Below, piece after piece: positions 36,075 to 48,965 of a stretch of DNA of 64,000 nt. The notes under the pieces were generated by a model. The model was not told the origin of the DNA. It saw only the letters and a program-made list of their open reading frames with translations, and ran no database searches. The DNA comes from Phoronis australis (taxonomy: Eukaryota > Phoronida > Phoronidae). Location: positions 406,120 to 470,119 of the forward strand of contig NMRA01000256.1 of NCBI GenBank assembly GCA_002633005.1, given 5' to 3'. The first letter of the stretch is position 1. The number at the start of each line of letters is the position of its first letter. The position numbers and the translations under genes were made by a program.

Positions 36075-36623
36075 GGAGTTTGGATGTACGTTCTAAACTT
36101 GAAAACACACTTTTAAAATCTACCGAATGACCTTCAACAGTACCGATTGACCCAACAATTTTGGGACACCAAATTAATGTGGTCCTACAGAAATTTCAGT
36201 ACCAATACTTATCTTCACAAGATTGGGATTTTACCAATTGATGATTGCCTTTTCTGTGAGAATGAGTCACAGGATCTTTTTCGTCTGTACTGGTTTTGCA
36301 ATATTGTACAGTCTTTTAATTGGATGACGTTGAGTGAATGGATGTGTAAAAAAACAGATCAGTCATTTAAGGTAACGCCCAAAGATATATTTTGAGAAAT
36401 TTGATAGGTGTGAAATATGCAATTTAATACTTTGTCTTAGGAATCTAGACCTGTATGAAAGAAGAATAAAAAATCAGCCAAGTTTGGAAGTTGCCAAAAC
36501 GGAAATCATCGATTATAATGGTGTAGAGAAATGAATATTATTTTAATCACAAGAAATTCTTGGACGTACCCCATGGAATATTTATTTCTCTGATGCATGA
36601 GTGTGCGCGCGTGTGTGCGCGCG
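36075..36623 (+). mobile_element. 5'-truncated LINE C-terminus, second copy
   Basis: The ORF at 36147-36395 contains STNTYLHKIGILPIDDCLFC followed by ENESQDLFRLYWFC: the same CxxC...C zinc-knuckle context as 9980-10110 (LYKIGVVDTDKCPYC). After a stop, a further reading (LDLYERRIKNQPSLEVAKTE) resembles the tail of the same protein type. A GTGTGCGCGCG tract follows at 36603-36623. Too short and broken to be active. Confidence 0.6.
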
Positions 36624-36739
36624 AATGGTATGATTCATAGGAACGTTGACCCGCACAGCGATGAAATGTAGACCTACTTGTCACTCAAATAACAGTAACA
36701 GGATTTACGAAACAGAATTGTACAAATTAAATTTCCGGA

Positions 36740-37015
36740 TTGAAAAATCATCCCTGAGATTTTTAGCTAAGGAACGTATGGTACTTTCATTTGAAAACGT
36801 GACTGTTTACAGTTGATTAATGATTTGGGGTCTAGGCTAAATGCAGTGTGAAAAGCATCACACATTTTTTGTCTAATATTGTCATATTCACAACAATGAA
36901 ACAAAAAATGAAATTCATCGTCAAGTTGTCCTGAGTGACATATCTCATACAGTCTGTCATTCAAGGTCAGGATAAACCTATAAAGCGTCCCGTTTCTACT
37001 ATGACGGAAGTTTAG
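36740..37015 (-). mobile_element. LINE C-terminal fragment, minus strand
   Basis: Minus-strand reading gives RNGTLYRFILTLNDRLYEIC then DDEFHFLFHCCEYDNIRQKM. This is the pattern (LxxRLC...DExHFLFxCxxYxxxR) at the end of ORF2 in a LINE type distinct from the 10-kb copy. It would be the missing C-terminal piece of the type of element at 38880-42365, but it is in the opposite orientation, so it is a separate insertion. Confidence 0.55.
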
Positions 37016-37529
37016 AATTCCACAGCGAAACCGAGAAAGAAATGATCATAAACATCGGTCAAGCGGAAGCGTAATGTACAGTACTGGTTTCAGAAGTATT
37101 TTAAAAGTTTTTAGCGTTCTCAACTTGGGCGCTGTTTGGATCTGGTCTGACCAAGTGTCGGCCAGTTGCTTTTGCAGAAAATTTCACGCTATTCGTATAT
37201 CAAAAGAGCACTTATTCAAAAAAGTGTTCTCAGCTTGCAGGCCTGTACAAAGAATGCGTCTTAATTCTGAAGACCAGTTGTTGCAACCTATTATTCAAAA
37301 AAAATCATATTAGTAACTCTAGTATCCTCCATTGTGACTAATCTATTCTACAGTCTGATCTTCTGAATTTTCCTTCGCAAGGCAGAATCATGCCAAGCCA
37401 TGTCGCCATGAATAGCTACATTTGGCGCAAATCTATGGATGTCGAGAAAACCGTCAGAGTTGATACCTATTTTGCATTGCATCACATTTTCTATGCTGAT
37501 TACATTTTTGACTATACCAAGATACTACT

Positions 37530-37700
37530 CATTAGAAAAACAAAATGTAAAATGTAACAATGGTTCATTTTGGAATGTGCATTCGATGTAAATTGTAACT
37601 ACCACATAAAATGTAACAACTTGTTACATTTTAGGAGAGGCCTAGCAATATAACAATTGTTACATTTTACGAAATTGTTACATTTTACGGCGTATCAACG
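37530..37700. repeat. Family H repeat cluster
   Basis: Several copies of aaaatgtaac and its complement gttacatttt occur in alternation, ending in gttacattttacggcgtatc, the family-H terminus. It is probably a short or rearranged family-H element. Confidence 0.55.
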
Positions 37701-38031
37701 CATGCATTCCCAGCACCGTTCTGGAGGAGAGCTGCGAAACCAGGTCAAGCAACAGATATCTATACCAGAAAAAGAGTTTGATCACAAGAGTCCACGTATG
37801 AAGACAAAAGTAGGACGAGCTGGCAAAGATGAAGAATACACCGAGCGAAAAGAGTGCGAAATGGATATAGAGACAGATTTAGCACGAGAATACAGTGCAA
37901 TAAAAGAAGTATTTGATGTCACACCACGCGTGGTGACCGATGCTTTGGAAATAATAGGGAAGTCAGACACCTGGGTCAAGTTTAATAGGATAATAGCGGA
38001 TGGCACGTTCCCCTTAGAAAATATAGCGTGA
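37701..38031 (+). CDS. Unidentified coding-like ORF or exon
   Basis: Part of a 124-codon ORF (37657-38031), of which the first 15 or so codons belong to the family-H repeat. From about 37700 the composition changes to charged, coding-like sequence (KSPRMKTKVGRAGKDEEYTE, EYSAIKEVFDVTPRVVTDAL), with high use of GAG/AAG/GAC. A possible acceptor (tgcattcccag, ending about 37711) precedes it and a possible donor (agc/gtgaac) lies at its end. The antisense ORF is a shadow. I do not recognise the family. It may be an exon, or a gene fragment carried by a transposon. Confidence 0.35.
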
Positions 38032-38879
38032 ACTGGCACTGGAGAAATTCAAGGAGATGAGCGGTCCTGCATGCCAAATGTGGAAATCGGTGTAACGACT
38101 CCATCTCGCGCCAAACCTTGTGGTCTGATGCATATAAATTTTAAATATTTCCTCCATTTCGAAATCTTTACAACAGTCGGCTAACTTTGGAGTTTAATGC
38201 TGTGCAATTTACTAAGTTTACGTGGCAGAAACCAACAAATCTTAGTTGTTTCTGGGAGATATAGTCTGTGCAGTAAGTCTGACAGCAAGTTTTTGGCCAG
38301 GAATCGGATTGGAAAGTAATTTGACATTATTTATCAAGATATTGCTTTATATGTATAGGAATGAGTTATTTTCTGCAGGTATTCGAGCACAATTAGACTA
38401 CAGCAATACTTTGAAAACACAAAATACGAAACCTTACTGTTGCTCATAACGACTTCGGACAGTCACGCGAAACTGGAGTGTGACGAGTCCGTACAGATAT
38501 TTTGAGAGTAGGTATCATAAAATGCTACATAACTTAAACTACAAATTACAAATATCAACAAGTATAATACTTCTCATGCGCGATGTGTATGGTTACATGG
38601 GCGGTACTCTAACACAAAAATTTAGACAAACAAGAACAAATATAAAAAATGACGCTCAAAGTTTGTGACTGTGTAAACAATCAGTGAAATCTCTACTAAC
38701 TATAGGGACCGTATTGATGTAATTAATGTCACATTCAACACAACTCTTCCACTGAGTGCATACCAACAGTTTCATTGCAAAAAGTCATGTATAACAGGGT
38801 AAACGATCTCATAAGGTACGCCTTCTTGGGGATTTTTTTGCCAATTTTGCTCATGACGACGCCGTACTCCTCATGGCCA
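38032..38879. other. Spacer, nothing recognised
   Basis: Short ORFs only. It may include badly decayed 5' sequence of the LINE that follows. Confidence 0.4.
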
Positions 38880-41800
38880 GTCCAAACATGTAGTACAGGT
38901 CCCCACACCGGGCGCGTAGGATTCTCTATTTATGTATCTACAGTGCATATAAAATCTGAAAATTGATTGGCTACGAACTTTTTTTAGATGAGCCACCAAT
39001 TATTGTGTCTATATACCGCCAATTAACTCAAAGTATTCCGATGGATCCATATTTTGAAAATTGGAAGAAAACTTTGTATTACCGGTAGTAAAACAAATGA
39101 TCCCGACTGTAATATTTTAATTTGCGGTGATTTTAATCCACACACAGCTGATCTGGATGGTCTTATTAATTCCGACGACGATGTGAAATCATTAGTAATG
39201 AGTTTGAACACATGTGGAATTGGTGCGATAATGTTAAACTACGCCATTGTTCTGAATACGACGACTGCAAGTAGTATGCTTTAGAATAATTGCTGTTACA
39301 ATTAAGCAAAGCTGCTTATTGCATATAAATGGGTTGCCAACGATGAGGCACATGGGTAGCTGATAGTGACCAGAGCGTGGTAGATTACGTCATAGTTTGC
39401 AAACGTTGAAGTTGTGGAACAGGTAGATTCAGATCATTAACCACTTGATTTAATTTTTCCATTAGTATTATTTAGATAGTAACGTTATGGACTCCCCTGG
39501 TAATTAAAAGAAAAATATTAAACTAGGAAGATATTCATAGCAATTGAGTTCTACAGAAAGTACACAACTTACGTCCACAGAGAATGTGAACAGTAAAGAT
39601 GAGGCATATAATACTTTAGTCCATTTGTATGGTCTAATCAAATACAATGCAACACGAGCTGGTTTATCTACAAACGCTCGGTTCACCCGTAAAAATCCAA
39701 AACATTGGTTTGACAAAGAATTTTGAGAACAAATACGTTTGATTCGAAATGTTTTAAAATGGTAGAAATTTATTTTCGTTACAGAGTTTAGAATAAAGTC
39801 TACAAGAACCTAATAAAAACAACGAAACAATTATTGAATGATCAAGCCACATCACTGATGAACGGGTCAAAAGAAAACAGGACAATTATGATCTGGGAAA
39901 TGCTGAAACATGAGAAGAGGTCAACATGTTTAAACATAAAAAGTGAAGAATGATTTGATGCATTCAAAAGTGTTAACTGTGATATTGAAGAATTGGATAT
40001 CCAAGGAGAGCTTTATCAATTTCATATCTATGTCAAAGATTTGATTCAAATATCTTATCTGAAGACGCTGGATACGTTATTGTAGACGAAATTACCCATA
40101 ACATTCACCAGATGAAGCTTCGAAAATCAGTTGGTTGCGATGACATGCTATTGGAACATCTAAAAGTTTGTACACAGATTTTCATTGCCGTTTTGTCATT
40201 GTTCTAATCGTATAATAGATACTAGAATATATCCGTTGGAATGGAAATTGGATTTAAACAAAGTAACAAAATGACCCAGAAAACTATAAAGGAATTACTC
40301 TTCACAAAGTGTCGGGGAAAATACTTGTTAAGGTATTGTGTAGCAGGTGAATGAATGGTCAATGTTATGATTGAAAACATACGGGTTTCCGGAAGGCTAG
40401 TAGAGTTGGGAATACTTTTATATTGAACATTCTCATTACTAAATGAATTTCTGGACAGAGAGGCAGATATTATTGTTTATTTGTAGATTTTAACCAGCCT
40501 TCGACTGGGTCTGGCGTGACGGTCTTACCTGACAGATGATGAAGTGTTGTATCAAAGGTAACATGTTAAAGGTCCTACCACATATGCAATAAAATGTGAA
40601 GTCTGATGTATTGAAATTATACACGTTATTGTTCGCTGGCGATCTAGTAATGTTAGCTAACTTTGCAACATCAATATACAGATTAATTGGCGGATTGTTC
40701 TAAAACCCCCTCAACCCCCACACCTCACGATCCTCTCGACCCACGGCCTTCTCCACCCACGGCCCACAACCCCTCGACCCAGTCGACACAAGCTCGACTG
40801 TATCTGGACATAAAACAAGCCCTAACTTGCAGGACCAACGAGTCAGGCCGCTCGCTCGGGTGGCTTTTCCCTGTTTTTTTTGCAATTGAGAGAGCCAAAA
40901 AATAAAACAAAACAAAAAATCAACGCGACCACATCAAATCAAATCAAAGACCTACCAACGTTACAAATGTCGTTCCCGGCAAATTATTATCTTGTCTTCT
41001 ATTTTTCAGTGAATGCCAGATCCCAACTTTTCTGGGAGAGTGCGAGGAACCGTCGAATATGCAATTTCTTCAGTAAATGCAGTTTGAGAAAACAAACTGT
41101 TAAATAAAAAGTATCTCAACGTTACAACAGAACGCAAATAATAAAAAGTGAAATTATGTCCATTTACATTAACGTACTCTCTCCCTAAGTTTAGTAGAAC
41201 TGGGCCATTAGTAGCCGCTCCTGGAACTATTTCCGTGACAACGATACCACGCTCACAATTCGCTATTTCAGATCATATTCGTACACCACTTCCTGTTTTT
41301 AAACCACCAGACTTCAGCAAGAGCAGATTCGCGTGTAGATAAGTCTTATGGGAAAGTCATTCAGAGACGTAATATGATTATGAAATGTGTAAAAAGCCCA
41401 AAGATACATCTATTCCCACAGGTCGTGATCGAGGGTTGTGGGTCTTGGGGGTTGTGGGTCGAGGGGGTCGTGTGTTGTGGGGGTCGAGGGGATTTTACAA
41501 CAATCCCTAACTGGCCAGTAAGAAAGATACTACCAAAATGACATTGAATATGCGTAAAACGAAAATAATAGTATTTAGAAATGGTAATTATCTGCCACAT
41601 GAAGAAAAACGGATTTAATATGGCAACAAAGCAGAGATAACAACAAGCTATAATTATTTAGGTATGCAATGTACAGTCAAATGTAGTTGGACAACTGTTC
41701 ATCAGAACCTGGCCAAAAAAAGCTTGCAAAGCATTATTGTGCTAAAGAGAAACATGTAGCCTTTTCCTTTGTTCCAGTTTTCTCTTTGGTTGAAATTGTT

Positions 41801-42365
41801 CGACGTTCAATTCTCATGTAGTCTTGTGAGATAATTTTTCGTGCAGGCAAGGATATAGAATTAGTGCATAACAAATTCTGGATTTTTTTGGTAGGTCTTC
41901 CGACAAAAACATCAAATTTGACCGCTCATGGAGAGTAGTCAGATTGCCAGTGCGAGTTAGACGAATTCAAATAATTAAATTTACCTCATAATAGGTACGC
42001 CAACACATCGCTTCGCAGTTTGAATTCGCTGGGAATGGTAGAGATAGCTGCTTAAAGATAAAATACTTGTTGTGAAAACTGGCTTTGAAATTGTATGGAT
42101 TTACCGATAAGTAGCAGACGAGGACATTTTTAGAAGTGAACTAATAGAAATACAAACATAGGAATGGAGAATTGATTTCTCAGAGTAGCCTCGATTTTTA
42201 CAGATTGTTCAAAACAATCTCTAATTGAAGTATGTATCTCATGTTGAAAACTTCGTTCTGTTATCTAACTTGGCAAGATTCAGAAGTGCTCAATTCAGTT
42301 TAATGTTAACAACAGATATAAGAACGGGCGCTGAACGTTCACAAAGAATATGTATTTGACTTACG
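38880..42365 (+). mobile_element. Decayed LINE: endonuclease, reverse transcriptase and C-terminal region
   Basis: Read across many stops and frame changes on the plus strand. Endonuclease: EPPIIVSIYRQ near 38985, then CNILICGDFNPHTADLDGLI at about 39112. Linker: NPKHWFDKEF near 39700. Reverse transcriptase: PAFDWVWRDGL near 40495 and LFAGDLVMLA at about 40630, where the catalytic FADD box reads FAGD. After an insertion (40691-41517): MRKTKIIVFRNG near 41550 and SYNYLGMQCTVKCSWTTVHQ near 41650. C-terminal region: IELVHNKFW ... SNLTAHGE near 41855-41935 and LARFRSAQFSLM near 42270. The terminal zinc-knuckle is missing because repeat B begins. Clearly inactive; clade not assigned. Confidence 0.7.
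40691..41517. mobile_element. Family A long-TIR element inserted in the LINE
   Basis: The left arm (ggattgttctaaaaccccct, then cctcgaccc-type units to about 40790) and right arm (about 41412-41517, ending ggggattttacaacaatccc) are inverted copies about 100 bp long, rich in ctcgaccc / gggtcgag. The LINE reading frame resumes beyond it. The interior, about 620 bp, has no credible ORF; the overlapping ORFs at 40687-40915 come from the GC-rich arm. A relative on the other strand lies at about 59230-59715. The target duplication is not clear. Confidence 0.65.
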
Positions 42366-42369
42366 GTTA

Positions 42370-42960
42370 TCTAGAAAAATGTGAAATTTTGGTCAACTTC
42401 GGAACATCGTATCTCAGAAATGGCTGAGGGGATTCATATGAAACTTCCCGATATTTTCCTTTTTACAATGTTTTCCAAAATGCTTTTAAGAATTCAGGTT
42501 TTTAAAATGTTCCACTTTTCCATGAAGGCCTTTCAAGAACTAGGACGTGTAAAGTTTTTATGGAAAACATAAAAGTTGCATAAACGAACACGAAACGACA
42601 GCGTTCTTGAGATTTTATATTGAACATCTGCATCATAAAAAGTTCTGTCATTTTATTGGTCCTGTTGTTTCGATGTGAAATTTTTGTCATTTTGTTGGTC
42701 CTGTTGTTCTGATGTGAATGTGCCTTTCGTTTTTGCTAAATTTTCCTAAAAAGCAAGGTCACGTGACCTAATTAGTGGCAGATTCGTACAAAGTCAAAAA
42801 TCAAATTTTACATATTTACATTTTTAGAAAATATATACTTTTCCCGAGTTAAATTCTATTGTTTTGGAAAGACATCGACTTCGCTTTTTATGTGCATGTA
42901 CTTTTGAAAAGAGTCATGAATAAATTTTGTGTATAAACTTGTGTAAATGTTTATTAAAGG
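42370..42960 (+). repeat. Repeat family B, copy 1
   Basis: This aligns with 58905-59215 (cttcggaacatcgtatctcagaaatggctga against ctttggaacatcgtctctcagaaagggctga). It then aligns with 59800-60060 (aaggtcacgtgacctaattagtggcagatt against catggtcacgtgactcagttaacagtagatt). It abuts the end of the decayed LINE. No coding capacity; nature unknown. Confidence 0.55.
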
Positions 42961-45900
42961 CCAAAGAAAGACGTGGATCTGTCGACCTTGAATAAAATGT
43001 ATGCTCGTGTGTACGTGATTGTTTATGTTATCATTTGTAATGTGGGCCTTATTACATGAAATATAACTGAAAAAATCGATTATGCCATATATATCATCAC
43101 CGCGCGGTTTCGTGGAACTTTGGTTGCAGCTGTTACAGAAGAAGACGAATTCTTTTGTTAAACAGATGAATTCTCTCCTGACTTTGCATCGACCATCTTC
43201 TCTTGCTCTTTTGAGACGGATCTACAAAGTTACATTCTTTTACTGCATCTGGCAATCACGTTCGCGCGCCCCCTAGCTACATGTACGGGGATGGGAGGTT
43301 GTTATTGCCGAAAGCCCCACCTAGCTACTCTGCTCGATATCAACTTTACACAACCAACTAAGGCATTCACTTCGTAAGACCGCGCATGCATTATCCTACC
43401 AATATCTCGTCAGAGTTATTTCCACGTACAGTTATTTTCAGTCGAAATGCATGACAACATCTCGTAATATCGGGCATCAATAGTAACGCCAAGAGACCAT
43501 TTATGTTTGGTGAATTAGTGAACTTACTAAATCAAATTGAATTTACTATCTTTTAAACTGTACCTTTCTTCAGCAAAGAATCGATAACCCAGTGTGAAAA
43601 CCTTCTGAAGAGTTCAGTTGCAACGATATTAACCCTTTACTGGAGTTCCAACATTTTCATAAGGAATTTTTATGGCAAATGCACCCTTTGGTTGGGAATG
43701 TCGCCGTGAAAAAGTAAGGCCATCAGATCGCGACAGGTCCGGTGCCACCCGCTGTGTGTACCCATTCGAAGATCCAAGTTGCCACTTGCCAGCCCTGTTT
43801 TCGCCCGTCTCCAGTCCTCTTCATCAAGATTTCAGGCGGGGAAGGTTTCACACACAACGAGACCCTTAACGTCAAAACCCCGTTCACATTCACGTCGCTA
43901 GCAAAGGTGGCACTGCACGGTAGACTGTAGCTGTGGCCGTCACCGCTATGGAAATTTAAAACTCTTCCAGTAGGCCAGACTTGGCGGTAGTTTTGTAGTA
44001 TGCGTTGGGAGAAGGTTCAATAAAACTGGCTCGATTGTGAACAGGGTCCGTTGTGAGTAAGAAATGCCCACCATTTCGTCTGCAGATTTACTTTTCTCGG
44101 GCTGCTCCATTTAGTATTGTTGCATAGCAGTGACTGAAAAACCCGCTGCGATTTCAGGTAGCCGCCAAACAACCCAGAATGTCAAAACATTGATTGGAAG
44201 ACAGCACTGCTGGGCCTTGTTTAATTAAATGTGCTCGTAAAATCTAGTATTGGCTCTTGTCGAGCATTGGTAGGGAAGTGGACATTTTTCATCATTTTAT
44301 AGTAAGTGAGCCTAGCTTTCGTTTCCGTGGAAGTGAGAGAGAGCCAAAAATAGGAGGCAGAATGTTTTTTGTGGTCATGTGTGGCACTTTTATGATCAAA
44401 TGACTCACAGTTTCTTTATGTTTTTGCGACAAAATGGAATAAATGAAGCACGACTATTTACGTGTGCACCGCAACGGTAAATCCAGGACAACCGTACAGG
44501 GCCTCTCAACAGGGCTTCGCGACTGCACATTCTCAGCGAACATGTACCAAGCGCCACTTTTCGATCTTTGGGAATAAGTGTTTTTAATGGAAATGGATGT
44601 CATGATTCTGCATTTGCTGAAAATGGGTTAAATGTGAGCCAAAATATCCCTTTCTACAGACATATAAATGTAATCACGTATTCTTCTATGATCCTATAAT
44701 TTTAGTTAACGAAGCAAGATTACAAGCTGCACCAACTATAATAAACAAGTTTCTCAAATTTATTAAAAATTAAGAAACTGCAAAAGATCATACCATGAAG
44801 CCGCAATGAAACAACTGTCCAACACTTCCACTATTAAATAAGGTCAGACACAAAACGATCATTTCAGAAAGTAGGTCGTACCTAACACGACGAATCAAAA
44901 CATGGCAAACTGCATATGTTTAATAAGCTCCCATAACAACTAGCAATAACAACAAACCCGCATAAACAACAAAATGGAATGTATGAGAACATATCACGAC
45001 AAAGCATTAAACAGTTGTTCATTTTACGATTTCGTGAAATGGAGCCGTGTAAAAACACGTCACACTTTCCTATATCCGATACTAATAAATTACACATAAA
45101 ACACAAGTGGTGCACACGATACCATGACCGCGCCAATAAACTCCAGCTACTATTCGCTAAAAGCCCAGCCGAGGGCCAGCAAACACCAAGCCGCGGCATA
45201 CATTCAATACCGGCAACCCAGATGTCCAACACAAGCCCGAAAATACTCCATACCTAAGGACCACAGATTCCACACCCGGACCTCAGCTGGGCCCACGGGT
45301 GTGCAATTTTGTTATCGGTTAGTATCTTCAGCGCGGGCAGAGTTTAGGGGCAAGGGTGTGGAATTTGTATCGCGGGTTTAGTGTTAATTGCTCATCGAGG
45401 AATGGACATTAGGGGATCGTGGCTGGAATTTACAGGCGCGGCCATGGAATAGTTTACCGACTCTCTGGAAAAAGTTGCATAACATTTTAGTAGTGTAAAA
45501 ACTACGGAAAGTAATCCAGATACGTTTTTAGGCTTTAAAATAATTTTCTGAAAGGCCACTAAGGAAAATTTATTCTGGTCTCCATCCAACTTATTTTGAG
45601 ACCTGCTCTCATCTGAAAAAAGTTGAAAGCCAAGGTCTGGTGCTTTTTTGAAAAGCTGCAGAAAGGCACGTAAGCAAGGGTAAGAACTGTTAGAAACGTC
45701 ACAATTTGCCAAGAGATGAGTAAAACAAAATCAAAAACCGCATCATTTAGCTTTGTCTCCGGAGTAATTTTTCGAGAACGTGAAAAATTAAAAAATACCG
45801 CACCACCGACTCGAATTTCAAAAAACAACAGAGAGTAGAACCCACCAATGTTTTTTAGCCTAACCGGTGTTTGTTAATTTAGAGGCCGAAACATACGTTC

Positions 45901-46890
45901 AACATTTGTCACGTCAGATACGTGCAGTACGTACTTATGTGAAATCGTAAAATGACCAAGACACGGAACAAGCGGCATTTAGACATATTATGACAATATA
46001 TGTAAAACTGCACACACTTTCAAATGTGAGGCAAGCCCTGAACCATAATCAAAGAGCAAGACCTTAAAAGTACAACTACAGCGAACAGTGGAACAGAAGG
46101 CCTACAGGTATATATTCGCAAGATTTCCGAATATATGGGGGACTTTTTTGCAGGAACTCCTGATAGATATTTCAATTTAACACTAACCATTGATTTGAAG
46201 CCTATTAAGAATGATCAAAAGACACAAAATAACATTACTACTCTAAAGACACCCATGTACAGATGACACGCATGGGCTCAAGTAGCTAATACCCACTTTG
46301 CAATAACAAGTTTAACTACTACCACAGATAACATACAATGTGCTAAAACAGGAACAACAAAAAGTACAAAAATACATTTCCCCATGCAATAGAAAAATAA
46401 AAATGTATTTTCCACAGCTTACTTAGCGCAGAATTAACAAAGAAATCGTGTGCAAAAGTTCTGATAAGGACGCCATACAATATAGACGGCAAGAGACGAT
46501 GATAAATTCCTGAGCGTCACCTAAAAATAGCAACATCCCCTCTAAAGACACTGTCTAAACTAATTCCTTATACACTTGGTGTGAGCCAAGAATTTTTAAG
46601 TGGGGTTAAAGCTACATTATCAGAGAAAAAAAGTGATTTTCTGACATAAACCTCAGTGCTGATTTCAACCTGCAACCTTCATGCCTTCACGGTGTCACTC
46701 TTACTAATGCTCTGCTTGCAGAGCTGAAGTTACTGGCCTGGATTTCAGCCTACGTAATAATAAAATGACAGAAACGCAATAGATTTTCTTTCATAGTTCT
46801 GGTCAAAGCAAATAACTCCAAGAAGTTTATACCGTTCAACAACGATTTCCAAAATACATTTTTCACCAGTGAAACCAATAATGCTTTTTT
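42961..46890. other. Spacer, no gene recognised
   Basis: About 3.9 kb. ORFs occur at 43672-43930, 44882-45381 and 45392-45828, often overlapping on both strands, with no domain, membrane topology or splice context to support them. No repeats shared with other regions were noticed. Confidence 0.45.
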
Positions 46891-47062
46891 GACTGAGGCT
46901 CAAGTAAAACTCAGCGTCTATCCCATACACAATGACTGAGGCTCAAGTAAAACTCAGTGTCTATCCCATACACAATGACTGAGGCTCAAGTAAAACTCAG
47001 TGTCTATCCCATACACAATGACTGAGGCTCAAGTAAAACTCAGTGTCTATCCCATACACAAC
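46891..47062. repeat. Minisatellite, 43 bp x 4
   Basis: Four adjacent copies begin gactgaggctcaagtaaaac at 46891, 46934, 46977 and 47020. They are identical except for one base (cagcgtc / cagtgtc) in the first copy and the final bases of the last. The near-identity implies recent expansion. Confidence 0.9.
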
Positions 47063-47590
47063 GATTATGACACTTCCCTTCCATAACAGAATCCTACATG
47101 TACATTTTACTAACAGAAAAGGATTGAATGCGTGAATCAATAGGCTTGAATACTATGTGTTATTTACGAAACATACCTTCTGATTTTCAAATCTTATCTA
47201 CAGTATAACCACACTAGATGTTATGCAAGAATAATGTGTACCTAACCTAACCCATGTGAGTAGACAAAACATAGTTTCATTTCCCAGAACCTTGTTAACA
47301 ACATGAAGACATTGAAGTGAAAAACAACCAGAGCTGTGTGAACCAAAATTGACCTGAGCTCCTAAAAAAGTCAAATCTGAGACATGTCATGTCATGATAA
47401 TTTTTTGTCGAAGACATAATAGCAATAACAAAAATACAAAAAGCACCTGTTAGTTTGTTCGAAAATATCTCATTGGCCAGAAAAATCACGGATTCTGACC
47501 TATACACAATGCACCCGTTGACTAGAACGTCAAAAACTACATATGCTGGTGGAAAATTAAAAAACAGCTAAGAGTGGTATAACACCAGCA

Positions 47591-47765
47591 TGCAATACAA
47601 CACCATTAACACAATCTGCAGTATGTGCAATACAACACCATTAACACAATCTGCAGTATGTGCAATACAACACCATTAACACAATCTGCAGTATGTGCAA
47701 TACAACACCATTAACACAATCTGCAGTATGTGCAATACAACACCATTAACACAATCTGCAGTATG
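47591..47765. repeat. Minisatellite, 35 bp x 5
   Basis: Five adjacent identical copies of a unit beginning tgcaatacaacaccattaac start at 47591, 47626, 47661, 47696 and 47731. The repetitive tail of the minus-strand ORF at 47676-47918 is a translation of this array. Confidence 0.9.
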
Positions 47766-48965
47766 TTTCATGCCTGAGAAAACAAGCAGCGTATCAAAAT
47801 ACCATATCAGGCTTTTGTGAAGAGACAATTGCTGCATCTGGACAAGGAAGTGGTCAGATTTTTTGGCTGATGTGCACCGACCCTTGTGCCAACGACAGCC
47901 TAACAAAAATACAAACAACTAGCACCCGACGTAGGAGATGAGACATCTATCTGATTAAGAGCAATGCAGATGAATATGCCATTATGCAAATAGACAGATT
48001 ATCTTGCACGTCACCGGATTGTCAATATACATGGCATGGACATGCACGTCCATTTGAATCTTTGAACTGAAAAAACTTCTGTCATTCCTATTGAATGTAG
48101 ATATGCAACTCCAAATGTTTGACACAGCAAAATCAAAAAATCAAGCTTCACATCCTGACAACTCCTACCCTTGGTATCTAGCAGCAGGTCGAAATTTCAA
48201 AGTCGTACACAATTATGGAGGCCTATATGTGGCAATAACACACTGAAATAACCAATCCATGGTTACTGAGCATTTCCGTAATTTTGTGAGAAAGTGAAAC
48301 TGCAGCCAAATCACTGCAAGAAACAAGAAGCAAACACCACAAGGATAACTGTGTAAAATGACATCTGATTAGCAAAGATCACGCAATAGAGGGAATGCAG
48401 ACTGAATAATACAAGAGTTAAAACTCCATTGCATCCTTCATGTATTTAGCTGGCTAGAATGAAAAATGAATGAGGCTTTTTACTCACATGAAATCGGTCT
48501 CGTAACATTTGTAGAATGGCGTAGTGCAGGGACTGGTAAAGTGACTGACTGAAGCCATGTGGGTTGAAATGTTGTGGCAAGCAGCCATAATGAAATTAAA
48601 AGCTGCTTGAAGTAAACCTACATTACCATTGCTGCTGCTGGACTTTGAAACTGTTGAATATAATAATGGTTGCGAATCATGAAACTTCCTTCAACTAGAA
48701 AAGGCCCACACTCACTTGAACTCTCCTCTTTTGCGGACGTAAACAATGTATTGCACGACTGACCTACTTTTCAAAATGTCAAGTACTCCTGAGTTGGTTA
48801 CCAAGAGAAGAACAAGTGTAGAACACAATGCTTGGAGACAGGACTGCGACTCAAAATGCAAGCTGCTAACCAACAAATGGCTTATTTCAACAAGAGCAAC
48901 GCGGAGCGTTGAAATGCGCCCACGAATGCATTGCAAATGGTGTGCTTTTAGGGTTGTTTATTTGT
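47766..48965. other. Spacer downstream of the ENPP gene
   Basis: No coding exon recognised. The only AATAAA on the minus strand noticed near here is at about 48957-48962 (tttatt on the plus strand). It could end a long ENPP 3' UTR, but this is speculative. Confidence 0.35.

Noticed and set aside
46640-46735. Possible tRNA gene
   Set aside because: No consistent cloverleaf, A box or B box could be laid out.
46891-47765. Tandem repeats considered as a CRISPR array
   Set aside because: The units are contiguous with no unique spacers, and the sequence is eukaryotic.
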